NCBI GenBank assembly: GCA_027924585.1
Contig: BSBM01000994.1
Span: 7,943,001 to 8,007,000 of the forward strand
DNA from: Larix kaempferi
Taxonomy: Eukaryota; Streptophyta; Pinopsida; Pinales; Pinaceae
DNA length: 64,000 bases
Direction of reading: 5' to 3'
How positions within the stretch are numbered: the stretch's first letter is position 1; every line of letters begins with the position of its first letter. Of the stretch, positions 46,928 through 58,779 are shown one piece after another. The position numbers and the translations under genes were made by a program. The notes under the pieces were generated by a model, which worked only from the letters and a program-made list of their open reading frames with translations, ran no database searches and was not told where the DNA came from.

Positions 46928-48563
46928 TTTCAGCAAGAAGGTATTCTCCACCACTACTAATTTATCTCGGAAGAAGACAAACTTCCCTTTCACCATGGGT
47001 TTGGTCAAAATGTATGCAACCTACTCATCTGTGAAAATATACTAGTGCTTGATTGCTCCCTTTTGGATCCTGTCTCGAATGAAATGATATATGATCTCTA
47101 TGCTTGGACCTATCACGGAATACTAGATTCTTAGAGAGTTTGATACAACTATGTTGTCACAGTATATCACCGTAGGCTCCAACTCCTTATCAAGCAATAC
47201 TGTGAGCAATTTGTGAAGCCAAATAGCTTCACAACTACCAAACTCATTGCCATGTACTTTGCCTCTGCTGAACTGAGTGCCACACAAGTCTACTTCCTGC
47301 TTAACCATGAAATCATTGTTGATCCCAAGATAAAGCAGCACCCTGAGGTGCTCATCCAATCTGATGCACTCCCTGCCCATTTTGAGTCCAAATATCCCTA
47401 CAACCTCACTCCATCACCTCCAAGATACCTCAATCCATACTCCACTATGCCTCTCAAATATCTGAGCACATGCTTTGCTTCTATCCAATGCACCTGCCTT
47501 GGCTCCACCATGAACTGGCTCAAGGTGTTCACATCAAAACATATATCTATCTTGGTGTTGACCAAATACATCAATGATCCAATCAGTTGTCTGTAAAATC
47601 TGGGATCCACCAACTCTGAATCTGAGGGGACACCATTCTTTAGATTGGTAACCATAGGTGTAGACATCGGTCTACAGTCCTCCATCCTGAATCTCCTAAG
47701 GATCTCCACTGTGTACTTCCCTTGACCAAGGAAGATCTCACTCGATCTCTACCATACCTCTAACCCCAAGAAATAATGCACCAAGCCAATATCCTTCATC
47801 TCGAACTCTGTAGCCAAATCTATCTTGCACCATGCTATAAGCTCTTCTGCACCTGTGAGAAACAAATCATCTACATACAACACCAAGATGAGTGGATTAA
47901 ACCCAACAAGTATGAAGTACAAAGTTAGGATCTAGCTCACTCTTGGTGAAGCCCATGCCCTGCAAGTATCCATCAATCCTGGAATACCATGCCATGGGTA
48001 CCTATTTGAGTTCGTACAAGGCTTTCTTAAGCCTGCACACATGAGACTCCCTCCCATGTACCTCAAAGTCCTAAGGTTGCTCTATATACACTTCCTCCTC
48101 AATGAAGGCTGTCTTCACATCCATTTAGTGAATCCTCCACCTCATAACTGAGGCAGTAGATATAACAACTCGAATGGAAGCATATATGGCGACCGGAGCA
48201 AATGTCTCCTCGTAGTCCACTCCCTCTCTTTGGGAGAACCCTCTCGCCACGAACCTCGCTTTGAACTTCTTGATGTTGCCATTTGTAGCATGCTTGATCC
48301 TAAAGAGCCACCTGGAAGTCACCACAGACTTCTGGTCTGGCCTTGGCACAATGTCTCAAACATCGTTCTTCATGACGGAGGTGTACTCCTCCACCATGGC
48401 ATCCCTCCAAATCTGTTGGTCGGTTGCTTCCTCAAAACTGGAAGGATTGGAATCTATGATGCTACTCATCAATGCCATATAGTTCAAAAACTTCCTTGGA
48501 GGCCTACTCTCCCTGAATGATCACCTGGGAGCCTCAACATGCCCACAAGCATCCCTCAATGTC
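46928..48563 (-). pseudogene. Copia reverse transcriptase and RNase H of element C, decayed
   Basis: Reading down from 48563 on the minus strand. The entry is KSVVTSRWLFRIKHATNGNI and FKARFVARGFSQREGVDYEE at about 48340-48210. TAA stands at 48127-48125 where the IHQMDV glutamine is expected, and TAG at 48073-48071 within the PQ(G/D)FE block. YVDD is at 47877-47866. RRFRMEDCRPMSTPMVTN follows at 47700-47645, then IGSLMYLVNT and HWIEAKHVLRYLRG. RNase H remnants (CEAIWLHKLL, VIYCDN) lie at 47230-47150. The end abuts element A inside the polypurine tract. Several frameshifts; dead. Confidence 0.88.
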
Positions 48564-48568
48564 TGCTC

Positions 48569-50454
48569 TATTACCGCTCAAACTATCACACCTTTGCAAA
48601 TCAAGGATATGTAGACCTAGTGCTAGTGATGATAAAGCTCGAGAGAGAGAGAGAGAGTTAAACCCAATGTCACCACAGTCTAGCCTCTCAACACTTTGGG
48701 TAACTCCAAAACCCAGGGGGTGACCCTAACCAATGAAAGATACCTGCAATCACCAACAAACCACAAATACCTTCCACGAAACCTTAATAGCCATGATCAG
48801 TGCCTTATCGAAGTCAAACAATATCAAATCTAGACACAAGAATCATATATAAGTGGAGTTATTCACTTTATCACAAATTCCAGATAATATCACACCTTCC
48901 GAGGCAATTTTACATCTCCCAAGTCAATGTCACACTTCCCAAGGCAGCCACTCCAAAAAGTGCGCCCTCAAGGGAAAGAGGACAACTGGACTAGGGCGAA
49001 GCTAGATGATAAGCCAGAAATATCAAACACCCTCTAATTCACAAGTTACAAGGGTTTCATGCACTCCAATGCACTTCCTCAAAAGAGGACGCCCTATAGG
49101 GTTTGTGGATAAAACCCTAGGGTGAAATTTTGCGACGGACCAAAAATAATAAATCACAGCTATTTTTGGATTTTTGAATTTATTGAGATTTTTAGGGCTT
49201 TTCCCAATTGTAAAATATTTCTATGCATAAAATAACATAAAAAAAATGTAAAATTTGATAAAAAGAGGATTGATAGATAGGGTATTAGATTCTTGCCTCA
49301 AACCCTAGGGCTATGAGAGATCAAGACTAACGTCCCTCCTCTTAAGATGGTTTACAATACTAGCAACTAGGGCAAAGCTAGCAACCTCTAGGGTTAGGTA
49401 GCAAAATCCTAATTAGGGCAAATAGAGAATTCGAAGGCCCAATAGAACAATGAAGAACTCCTTGATAAGAAGGTCTCCCCAAGCAAGTAGACAAAATGCT
49501 AGCAAACAAACCCTACCTTAGTCCAAAGCACTTCAAAAGTGACGTTAAACTAGGGTTTGGAGATAAACTTACCAACATTAAACAAGAATGAGCAAGGAAA
49601 TGCACCTCAAGTCACCCTTGAGCACGAGTTATTACAACTATTCTTAGCATCCACTTAGCCTAAGTTGTATGAAGCATGGAAACGTGTACAAGTTTCTAAA
49701 ACGGGAACGCTTGGAAACATCACCCCCCCCAAACTGGGTACGTTAGGGGAAACATGGTATATATATATATATATATATATATAATAACACATTATCTCAC
49801 AATAAAATAAGAATGATAGGTTAATTTGTAGGTAGGTTTAGAAACGACTTATAGGTTAATTTGTTTTCATTATACATAAACTAGGGTTTTTTAGACTTCC
49901 CATGGGTCCCAAGCCGCTCATGGGCCCTTGGGGGTTTCCCAAAAGTTTTCGAGAAGATTCTGAGTTTCTGTGAGTTTCCAGTACGGTATGGGCATTTTAG
50001 GAGTTTCGTGCAACATAGCACTTAGCATGTGAGAATCAAACCCTAGAAATCCTTCCATTCATCCTTCATGCAAGAGAAAAGACATCCAAGAGAGAGGTGC
50101 GCACTAGCTCAAATGCTCCAATAAACCAGTCAAAAAATAAAAGAATACATCATTTGAACCCTTTTCCATGATTACAAATGAGGTGAGGTTGTCTTATTTA
50201 TATGAGACAACCCTCAACCTTTTACAAATTTGAGCCTACAAGTTAAAGACAAAATATAATTTTTTAGGTTAGTGCACCCACAAACTTGGGGACTAAACCA
50301 TACAATGACATAAAATAAGAATAAAAATGTGCAATTAAGCTCCACCAGTTGCAAAGTGAGCCAAAAGGAGGGCGTCATGCCCCAACTAACCCCAACAGAC
50401 GTCCCTCAACGCCCTCCTTTTTTAACAATGTAGGCTTCCTCTTTAAGGAATGAC
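48569..50454 (-). repeat. 3' LTR of element B, truncated, with E3 inside
   Basis: Aligns with 56815-58345. The outer TG has become TA (TATTACCGCTC against TGTTGCCGCTC). Similarity stops at 50454 (GGAATGAC), where internal sequence begins. Confidence 0.88.
49660..50018. mobile_element. hAT-like element E3 (359 bp) in the LTR of B
   Basis: 8-bp duplication CACTTAGC at 49652-49659 and 50019-50026. The other LTR of B has the empty site CCACTTAGCATGTGAC at about 57906-57921. Ends CTAAGTTGTATGAA and, reverse-complemented, CTATGTTGCACGAAAC. A CCCCCCCCAAACTGGG box and a (TA)n tract (about 49751-49783) match E2. Confidence 0.88.
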
Positions 50455-50559
50455 TTCCATGTTGTTCATAAACCTTTGCATCTGCTCGTCGTCATCAAAA
50501 ATCTGTCAATCTTCAAGGTTACCGAGAACTAAAGGTATGAAAACTACTTGCACTATTCA

Positions 50560-50990
50560 TGATTCTAGAACAGCCTTGCAAAGCTAAAGAACGGAAGCAG
50601 ATGTTGCTAGGCAACTAGCCAGCCGATTTTGACTCTAGGAATCACTTGTAAAGATAAGGCACTGAAATTTTTTCTGGTCAATCGCATTGCATCCCTGTAC
50701 CTTTTTAACCTCTGATTTTCACATTCAAACTTTCCTTTAACTTGTGTCACAATTGGGTTAGAGTTGCCAACAATATCTAAAAAGTTAAAAACTCAATCCC
50801 ATAATCTTTAGCTAACTTAAGGCCAAGCAAGAGAGATTCATATTCAGCCACATTGTTAGTACATTCAAATTCTAGGCAGAAAGAAAAACAATGACTATCA
50901 ACACAAGGAGAAGTTAATACAATACCTACATCCATACCTGATTGAGATTTGGCTCGTCGAAGTTCATCATCCAAAATTGATCATCAACAT
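50560..50990 (-). pseudogene. Ty3-type RNase H fragment of element B
   Basis: The minus strand reads MDDELRRAKSQSGMDVGIVL and CTNNVAEYESLLLGLKLAKD, then YGIEFLTF before a stop and frameshift near 50776. The next frame continues VTQVKGKFECENQRLKRYRD at about 50745-50680. The TNNVAEYE...GLKLA signature with QVKGKFE and RLKRYRD is the RNase H of plant Ty3 elements. Integrase, expected next, is absent. Confidence 0.75.
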
Positions 50991-51084
50991 CGGTGGTGAA
51001 GGCGGTATATGACCTGATATTGCTTCGAGAGTAAACAATTTCATTCCCAGGATCTTTTGACTATCCAAAGCTTGCATCAATTTT

Positions 51085-51960
51085 TTATAAGCATAGTTGA
51101 GAGTGTTGGTTGAGATCCATCCTAGGAGAGGGTAAACCTGGATGATCAAGATCTGCAATAGAAGTCTCCATATGCAACCTTATCATCCTTAGTGGTGAAT
51201 GAGAGTGGTTGAACCATATCATGAGGGGTCTCAAGGTAGCTTTGTGAAGGTCTTCGAAGTTTAGACTTCCCTTACTGAAGGAATCATGTATGGGTTCTTC
51301 AACCAATTTCCAACAATCCATACCCACCTCATCATAGTCATAAGAGAACAACGCATCATTATATCCATGGAAACTATATTCTTTAACTGAAATATCTTCA
51401 AACCTTTCATCTTCGAAAGATCTGTCCATATGGGATAAAAAAGAAAGGAAGGTTCACCAAACCACCTTCATCAAAAGGACAAGGAGAAGCCTCACCCACA
51501 CCTTCATCAACCATATTCTTCATCATCTTTCTTAGCTGGAAGCAATTCTTTGGCAAAGATCTCTTCATATTGCTTGAAACCTGTATGAAAATCTGGCTCA
51601 ACTTGATCTAGAATGACCTCTTCTTTTTTGAATGGCAAGAAAGGTTCATAGGTTTCTTCTAAATTTTTCAGATATAACACCGCCAGGCCTTGAAGAGTCG
51701 TAGATCGAAGGATCAAGGAACTTCCAATAAACATCGTCTTCAAGAATCCTACCAACTTCTTCCAGGTAGCCCAAGATATCATAAGAATTTTCGAAATGAA
51801 GGTAAGGATAACTCACCATTTTCTTGTGGTCTTCACTTTCTTGAATCAGGCCTTCTCCGTCTTCATTTTTCTAAGCCTCATCATCTTCGTCGGCAGGAGT
51901 ACCTTCTTCTTCGGACATAAGGCCTAGAATGTTATCGACAAGATCTTGACCAATGGTTTT
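51085..51960 (-). pseudogene. Acidic pol linker region of element B, broken
   Basis: Several short frames rich in Asp and Glu, for example SEEEGTPADEDDEA, PYLHFENSYDILGYLEEVGR and NLEETYEPFLPFKKEEVILD (about 51920-51590), then FEDERFEDISVKEYSF at 51420-51375. They fit the segment before the RNase H in a Ty3-type pol. I see no reverse transcriptase active site. Function not assigned. Confidence 0.4.
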
Positions 51961-53028
51961 TTCAAGCAAGCTTTCCAAGGCTCGATCTTCATCATGGATT
52001 TCTTCAACAAGGTCTGCTTCATGCTCTTCAAGAATCGGGACGATCTAATCATCTTTGCTATGTTTTTCTCCAATATTTCCTCAAGGGCTTGGTATTCTTG
52101 TTGGGCTCCATTTTTGCCGCATTTCCCACATAATAAATCCCCTATTCATGAGCCATTTTCCTGCATTCAGTCTATAGTATATGACCATTTTCCGTCATCA
52201 AGCCTCCATCTAAGCTTTAATATGTCCTTGTGGTTAATATATCTGATTTTCTAATGTTTTTACTTTTTAGTAATTAAAGTGGATTATGCTAAAGTTTTAC
52301 CAATGATGGTTGCATGAGTTCTATTTTTGCAATTATGTACCAGGTTTTGTATCAGTTTTGGCATAAATTCATGAATGGCATACTCTCACACTTCCAAATC
52401 GAATTCTGCCACTTGGATGAGTCATATGGATGCTTCTAGATGGTGAAGTGTCCATCAGACCTCACCCAGCTCACATGTGTGGGTCTTCAATTTATGATAA
52501 AAAAATTTCAATTAATTTGCAGAAATTCCTAAACTGCCAACTTTCGCCTTAATTTCCGAGCAACTAAAGTAAAATCTCGAGAAACGAAGACATGGGTTTT
52601 TTCCAGCATACGATAAATTACATAAGACGCTGGCCGTTTCTCAAAATTCATAATGGCCTAGGAGATTTGAACGGTTCTTTAACACGAATTTGCCCAAATG
52701 GACTGTTACGCCCAGGTTTTTATGAGGTCGCTTTTTCCAAATTTAGAAAATTTGTTGAACAAATCCGAGTGTAGGGGATCATGAAGTTTGCAGGAGAAGA
52801 ATCCATTCTAGTATTAGATAAGTTAGAGAGCTGAAGAAAGATAGAGAACTTGTGGTTTCTTTGTAAATATCGAGATGTTATAGATGTAATCTTGTTTTCT
52901 GGAGTTTGATTTTAATGAAGAAATCGATCCTGCTGGTATTCTGAGCAACCTTTTGGACTGAGTTCTTCACCCAATGCGTAGAACAGATCAGGAGGGCCCC
53001 TCGATCCAGGTGATGCACTGTTGATTTA
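51961..53028. other. Unexplained sequence inside element B (left part)
   Basis: It sits where protease and reverse transcriptase should be. A TTTGATTTTAATGAAGAAAT stretch at 52908-52923 looks like the end of an LTR or transcript. No confident frame. Confidence 0.35.
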
Positions 53029-53033
53029 TACTC

Positions 53034-54204
53034 TGTTAGTTTTTGTACCTAGGGAAGTGTTCCCCAAGTGACATTTGCCTAAGTCACTGAGAAAGGGGAA
53101 AAGGGTGACCCTCACATTAAAAACACTTAATGAGACTTTATAAACTCAAAGTCACTTTTTGATAAATTTAAGTGGGTGAGTGAAATTAATTATTTATGAG
53201 AAATAAATGGAGCATTTAATTTCAACCGTAGATCTAAATCATCTCATCCATTGGATTTAGAAAACCCTAGGGTTTGATCAAAAAGCATGAGGGAGGCAAT
53301 TTTACTTTCACTTTTGAAATGAGAGTGTGGTGAAGAGAGAAAGAGAAGCTAGAGCACTTGCACGCATATCGAGGCAGCCATTAACTACAGTGGGCACTGA
53401 AATCGAGGTATATGTTCAGCATTTATTATTAGCATGGATTTCGAGGTGGGTGTATTAATCTTCAGCACAAATCCCGAGGTGAATACCGTACAGCAGTAAT
53501 ATTTCTGCACGCAGTTCAAGGAGTTACCTGGGCACTGTTTTCGAGACTGCCTTCATGCATTTCGAGGCACTAAACCCAGGCACAGATTTCGAGAATGACT
53601 GGTACAGAAATCGAGATAAGGTTCTGCATGGTTTTTGAGGAATAGACAGGTACAGAAATATCAGGTCCGTACAGACCATACCTGTGTCTTTTCCCTGCAC
53701 GGATTTCGAAGTTGATACATGCACAGAAATTGAGGAATAGTACAGCACAGTTTCAAGGTTGATTCTGCACAGAAATCGAGAAGAGTACAGCATTAACTTC
53801 AAGGTTGTTATTTGCACAGAAATCAAGGCAGCTTCTGCACACATTTCAAAGCAGTCTGTGGGTTCAAGGCAGTCTGTGGGTGCATTTATGGGTGGAGATA
53901 AGTTGTATTTTCACTGTATTGCTGTTCTATATTCTTTCTGAAGAAATAATAAATATCTCTCTTTTACTGGTTTTCCCCGTGGGGGTTTTTCCAGGGCACA
54001 GTTGCCAAAAATATCTAAGTCTCATTTTTATGGTGTGCATGTTAAAAAAAATTATTTTCTGCCTGTTAGTATGATTTTACAGCGTGTTTAATTGTTGAAG
54101 AATTTGTTCATAAGTAGTTTCCAGCCTATGCAAAACCGGCTGGGAATGAAAACCACTGAAACATTGACATAAACCAGCAAGCTGCAAACTCAGAAAAATT
54201 TACA
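53034..54204 (+). repeat. Solo Copia LTR, same family as the intact element, with TACTC duplication
   Basis: TGTTAGTTTTTGTACC...AAAATTTACA, flanked by TACTC at 53029-53033 and 54205-54209. It is a diverged relative of the 10977-12182 LTR in opposite orientation; shared blocks include GTGACCCTCACATTA and TTTTCCCCGTGGGGGTTTTT. A degenerate array of CACAGAAATCGAGG-like words fills 53360-53830. Confidence 0.92.
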
Positions 54205-54209
54205 TACTC

Positions 54210-55535
54210 AATAGATTAGAATTTTATTTTTTTAGTTTGCTTTGCATGTTTTCAGTTCAGTGTTTCAATTCTGCAATTGTTATGTTCATAGATCTGCCCT
54301 TAGATTATAGCATACACCTATAATTTCTATTCTATCATTCCTTCTGTACAATCTGTTGTTCTCTTCACGTTAGATTCGCCCATGACCCCCTTTAAATCAT
54401 TTGTATTTCATGTCTGCAATTGCGCCCATTCTTCACAGTTCTGCACTTTCTATTTTTTATTAAACTTAGCACTTGACCCAACACACACTCCACCTCTGTT
54501 TTGCCTTCATGCTACAATGTACCTTCGTTTCTCCATTGTATATTTGCCAAGAGTTCCGCCAAATGTTGGATTGTTAATATATGTGAGCACACACACACAC
54601 ACACATATATTTCTTATGGCTGTTGTAGTGTCTTATCGTTATTATCTTGTGTTGTGGTAAGTTAAATATATATATATATTTCTTATGGTTGTCACAGTGT
54701 CTTATCGTTATTAGCTTGTGTTGTGGCAAGTTAAATTAATCTATTGTGTTATATAGAAATAGGATATCACATTTTACATTCATGGTTGTTGTTACATTTT
54801 GCATCATTACATATACCCTATGTAAATATTATTTCATATTGTAAAATCTTTAAACTTCATGTATATTGTATGCCTTATTTACGCATGTTATATTGTTTGT
54901 AAAGTATTGTTAAATATTCTTGTTATATTGTTTCATGTTATTATTATATTTGTTTATTGATTGTTATATTGCTACGTTGAATGCATTACATTGTTAATTG
55001 TTTTGGTATTGTTCATATAGTATTGTTATTTGTTATTTGTTATGGATTGCCATATTTGTTTATTAATGTTTTATATCAATGTATTTTGTTTTATAGATAT
55101 ATACATAATTATAAAGTATTTTGCATGTACATATTGTCATGTTATTATATAGTTGTATGTTATTTCATTTAGGTATGAATTCTTTTTAAATTTTGTCATT
55201 ATACATATTGTTAAATATTGATTGTTTTACAAATGCATATGCAGCACTAGTGGATCATTGTCATGAAGTAATTTCATCCATAAATAAATCCAACTTCACA
55301 ACCTCATTTTCATTCTCTTGCTTCACCTTTCTTCCATTACTATTTTCATCGCTTTCCTTCTTTATTTCTTGGGTGTATCTTTTCGAGGACAATCTTTTGA
55401 GTGTGTGTCTTTACATTTTCTGTAGCTTGACTTTAGATTGTTTTAATTATATTTCTAAGTTTAGTTGCGATTGCTTTGATTGCCTTTACATTCCTTTGCT
55501 TTGACTTAGTTTTTCCATAGCTTAACTAACCACTG
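54210..55535. other. Unexplained AT-rich sequence inside element B (right part)
   Basis: Very AT-rich, with (AC)n at about 54589-54605 and (TA)n at 54669-54680. A duplicated block (TTCTTATGG...GTGTCTTATCGTTATTA) occurs near 54611 and 54681. No coding region is supported. Confidence 0.4.
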
Positions 55536-55570
55536 CAGGAATAAGCCATTGAAGATTGGGATCGATTAAG

Positions 55571-56300
55571 CTATGGTCCCACATTTCCTGTGCCTACACC
55601 TCTAAGTTTACGATTACCCGATTTGACAATTTGATGTTCAAGGTGAATTATTAATGCATAAATTTTACCTAACACTTCTTCCTGACTTTCTTTCTCGAAC
55701 ATGTCCTTCGCCTCTTCGACATAGGGCATCCATCTCTTGCGTTTTTTTTGGGCACCAATAGCTGCAAATTCTTCTATCAATTCTGCAAGAGAGGATATTG
55801 TACCTTTTCCCAAGCCTTTAAACCAAGCAAGGGCGTCTTCTTGCATACGCAACACAAATGACTTCATGTAGGTGTCTTCATCTTTATGAATACCGAAGTC
55901 TGGAGCATTTTCCAGAAACTCTTTGACATGGTCCAACTTCCAAGGGATCATCATGATGATCACAGAATTCTATCATAAACGTCTCTGGCAACTCATCTGA
56001 AGTGCTCGACAAATCAAGAGGGGGCAAAAAGGTCTTCAAGGGTTTCTTCGACGTGCTCCTTTTTGGGAAGTGAAATCATGGCCTCAATAATTTCTTCATC
56101 AAGATTAGGATCCCACTCCTTCCCAAATGCCTTGACCAATTGTAAGAGTGAAGGTATCCCCTTAGGAGGAAGCTCATCATATCAATTTCCCATATCCTTG
56201 TTATTCTACAAATCAAGAAAGATTACGAACCTCTTCATCCTAAGATCCTCATCCATAACATCCCATGCCACAAGAAATTCTTTGAACATCATAATATGCT
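55571..56300 (-). pseudogene. Ty3-type gag (retrotransposon gag domain) of element B
   Basis: The main frame at 55963-55571 contains WKLDHVKEFLENAPDFGIHK, TYMKSFVLRMQEDALAWFKG and SSLAELIEEFAA, the core of the retrotransposon gag domain (the W-F and LA-LI-F pattern). Upstream, 56300-55970, is coding-like but frame-broken. No zinc knuckle follows; the frame ends in LRGVGTGNVGP, after which the unexplained sequence begins. Confidence 0.75.
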
Positions 56301-56792
56301 CTCCAACTGTATTTTCATATTCTTGACATATTGGGATGGATTGCTCCACCCAAGTTTATCTGTCTCATTTGGATATCCCGAGATATTTGAGAAATCCAAT
56401 GGAGCATACTGATTGCATGCCCATGTTTCATCATAGGACACCATATCATCTTCCTAATAATAGTTGAGGTTTATTGTTTTGAATTGCACTTCTTTGATTT
56501 GTTTTCTTCAATGGAGTCGCCAAATAGGACTTGCAAGGTTAGCCTTTAACAATAATCCTATCAAAGTACAAAGCAAAACTTACTTCTTGAACCCGTTCTT
56601 GTAGAGTACCTCTTTATTTTTCTTCAATGGAGTTGCCAAGAGAGACCTACCAAGTTAGATCAAAACAAATCTCACCAAAGTACAAAACAAGAGCGTACCT
56701 TAGCCACACGAATGATGTTGGATGTATCTGAAAGATAAAAGGATTCAACCTGAAAATCCCTCTTCAATGGGACGTCATCATTGTTCTTCGAG
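56300..56792 (-). other. Leader of element B with repeated motif
   Basis: Between the primer site and gag. TTTTCTTCAATGGAGTCGCC and a near copy, TTTTCTTCAATGGAGTTGCC, occur about 110 bp apart (near 56502 and 56617). Similar TGGCGACTCC units occur twice in the leader of element A. Confidence 0.6.
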
Positions 56793-56811
56793 TTCCCCAA
56801 CAATGGCGCCA
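56793..56811 (-). other. Primer-binding site, element B
   Basis: The minus strand reads TGGCGCCATTGTTGGGGAA three bases after the LTR, an Asp-tRNA-like site related to that of element A. Confidence 0.8.
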
Positions 56812-56814
56812 AAA

Positions 56815-58774
56815 TGTTGCCGCTCAAACTAGCACACCTTTGCAAATTAAGGCTATGTAGACCTAGTGCTAGTGACGATAAGCTCGGGAGAGAGTTAAAC
56901 CCAATGTCACCATAGTCTAACCTCTCAACACTTTGGGTAACTCCAAAACCCAGGGGGTGCCCCTAACTAATGAAAAATACCTGTAATCACCAACAGACCA
57001 CAAATACCTTCCACGAAACCTTAATAGCTATGATCAGTGCCTTATTAGAGTCAAACAATATCGAATCTAGACACAAGAATCATATATAAATGGAGTTATT
57101 CACTTTATCACAAATGCAGATAATATCACACCTTTCGAGGCAATTTCACGTCTCCCAAGGCAATGTCACACTTCCCAAGGCAATGTCACACTTCCCAAGG
57201 CAGCCACTCCAAAATGTGTTCCCTCAAAGGAAAGAGGACAATTGGACTATGGTGAAGCTGGATGATAAGTTAGAAATATCACACACCCTCTAATTCACGA
57301 GTTACGAGGGTTTCATGGACCCCAATGCACTTCCTCAAAAGAGGATGCCCTCTAGGCTTTGTGAATAAAACCCTAGGGTGAAATTTTAGGGTGGACCAGA
57401 AATACTAAATCACAACTATTTTGGGATTTTTGAATTTAGTTAGATTTTTTGGACATTTTCCAATGGTAAAATATTTCTATGCATAAAATAACATAAAAAC
57501 ATGTAAAATTTGATAAAAAGAGGATTGATAGATAGGGTATTAGATTCTTGTCCCAAAAGCTAGGGCTATGAGAGATGAGACTAACATCCCTCCTCTTAAG
57601 ATGGTTTCCAATACTTGCAACTAGGGCAAAGCTATCAACCTCTAAGGTTAGGTAGCAAAACCCTAATTAGGGAAAATAGAGAATTCCAAGGCCCAATAGA
57701 ACAATGGAGAGCTCCTTGATAGGAAGGTCTCCTCAAGCAAGTAAACAAAATGCTAGCAAACAAACCCTACCTTAGTCCAAAGCACTTCAAGAGTGACGTT
57801 AAACTAGGGTTGGGAGATAAACTTACCGACATTAATCAAGAATGACCAAGGAAATGCACCTTAGATCACCCTTGAGCATGAGTTATTACAACTATTCTTA
57901 GCATCCACTTAGCATGTGACAATCAAACCCTATAAATTCTTCCATTCTCCTTCATGCAAGAGAAAAAACCTCCAAGAGAGAGATGCATAGTAGCTCAAAT
58001 GCTCCAATAAACCAGTAGGAAAAGAAAAGAATACATAATTTGAACCCTTGTCCATGATTTACAAATGAGGTGAGGTTGTCTTATTTAAATGAGACAACCC
58101 TCAACCTTTTACAAATTCGAGCCTACAAGTTAATGACAAAATATAAAATTTTAGGTGAGTGCACTCACAAACTTGGCTACTAAACCATATAATGACATAA
58201 AATAAGAATAAAAATGTGCAATTAAGCTCCACCAAGTGCAAAGTGAGCCAAAAGGAGGGTGTCCTGCCCCAACTAACCCCAACAAATGCTTGTCCCTCAA
58301 CACCCTCCTTTTTTAACAATGTAGGCTTCTTCTTTAAGGAATGACATCATGGGTCTAGAGACTAGGAGAAGGGGTTTTCCATCAAAACAATAGGTCCAAG
58401 TGGGAAAAATGAGGTGTGTTAAACCGGGTATGACAACCCTTACACGCGCAATCACCTCCACAAAGCAAAATATGAGTGTGGTCATGTGTCCTAATGGACC
58501 CATCCCAAGAAGCACTGAACACCAACTGAGGGTCCAAATGGCCCAACAAGATGGGGGACTTCCACCCATCAAGAGGTAGTCAACAATGCCATTAAGCCAA
58601 CACTTACTAGAATGAAAACCAAGAGGACCTGCCATGACTTGATCAAGGAAATTTAGCCCGAAAATCAACACTCTACATAATATAGCCCCAAAAACTTGGC
58701 CTTTACAAAAGAAAAAGAAACCCCTCACTCTAGTATATCTGGAAGGAATGCTTCAGGCACTCTGAGGTGTAACA
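56815..58774 (-). repeat. 5' LTR of element B (1960 bp)
   Basis: TGTTGCCGCTC...GAGGTGTAACA on the plus strand. Complete. It has the empty site for E3. The segment 58460-58660 is a distant relative of 2640-2770 and 41650-41800, linking the A and B families. Confidence 0.92.
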
Positions 58775-58779
58775 TGCTC

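Larger units (their letters stand above)
48569..58774 (-). mobile_element. Ty3-like retrotransposon B, deletion derivative, inserted in pol of C
   Basis: Target duplication TGCTC at 48564-48568 and 58775-58779. 5' LTR is the right one (56815-58774), then an Asp-type primer site, gag, unexplained sequence, an acidic pol linker, an RNase H fragment, and a truncated 3' LTR (48569-50454). The distal pol and the first 429 bp of the 3' LTR are missing in one deletion. A solo Copia LTR and hAT-like E3 lie inside. Confidence 0.9.
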
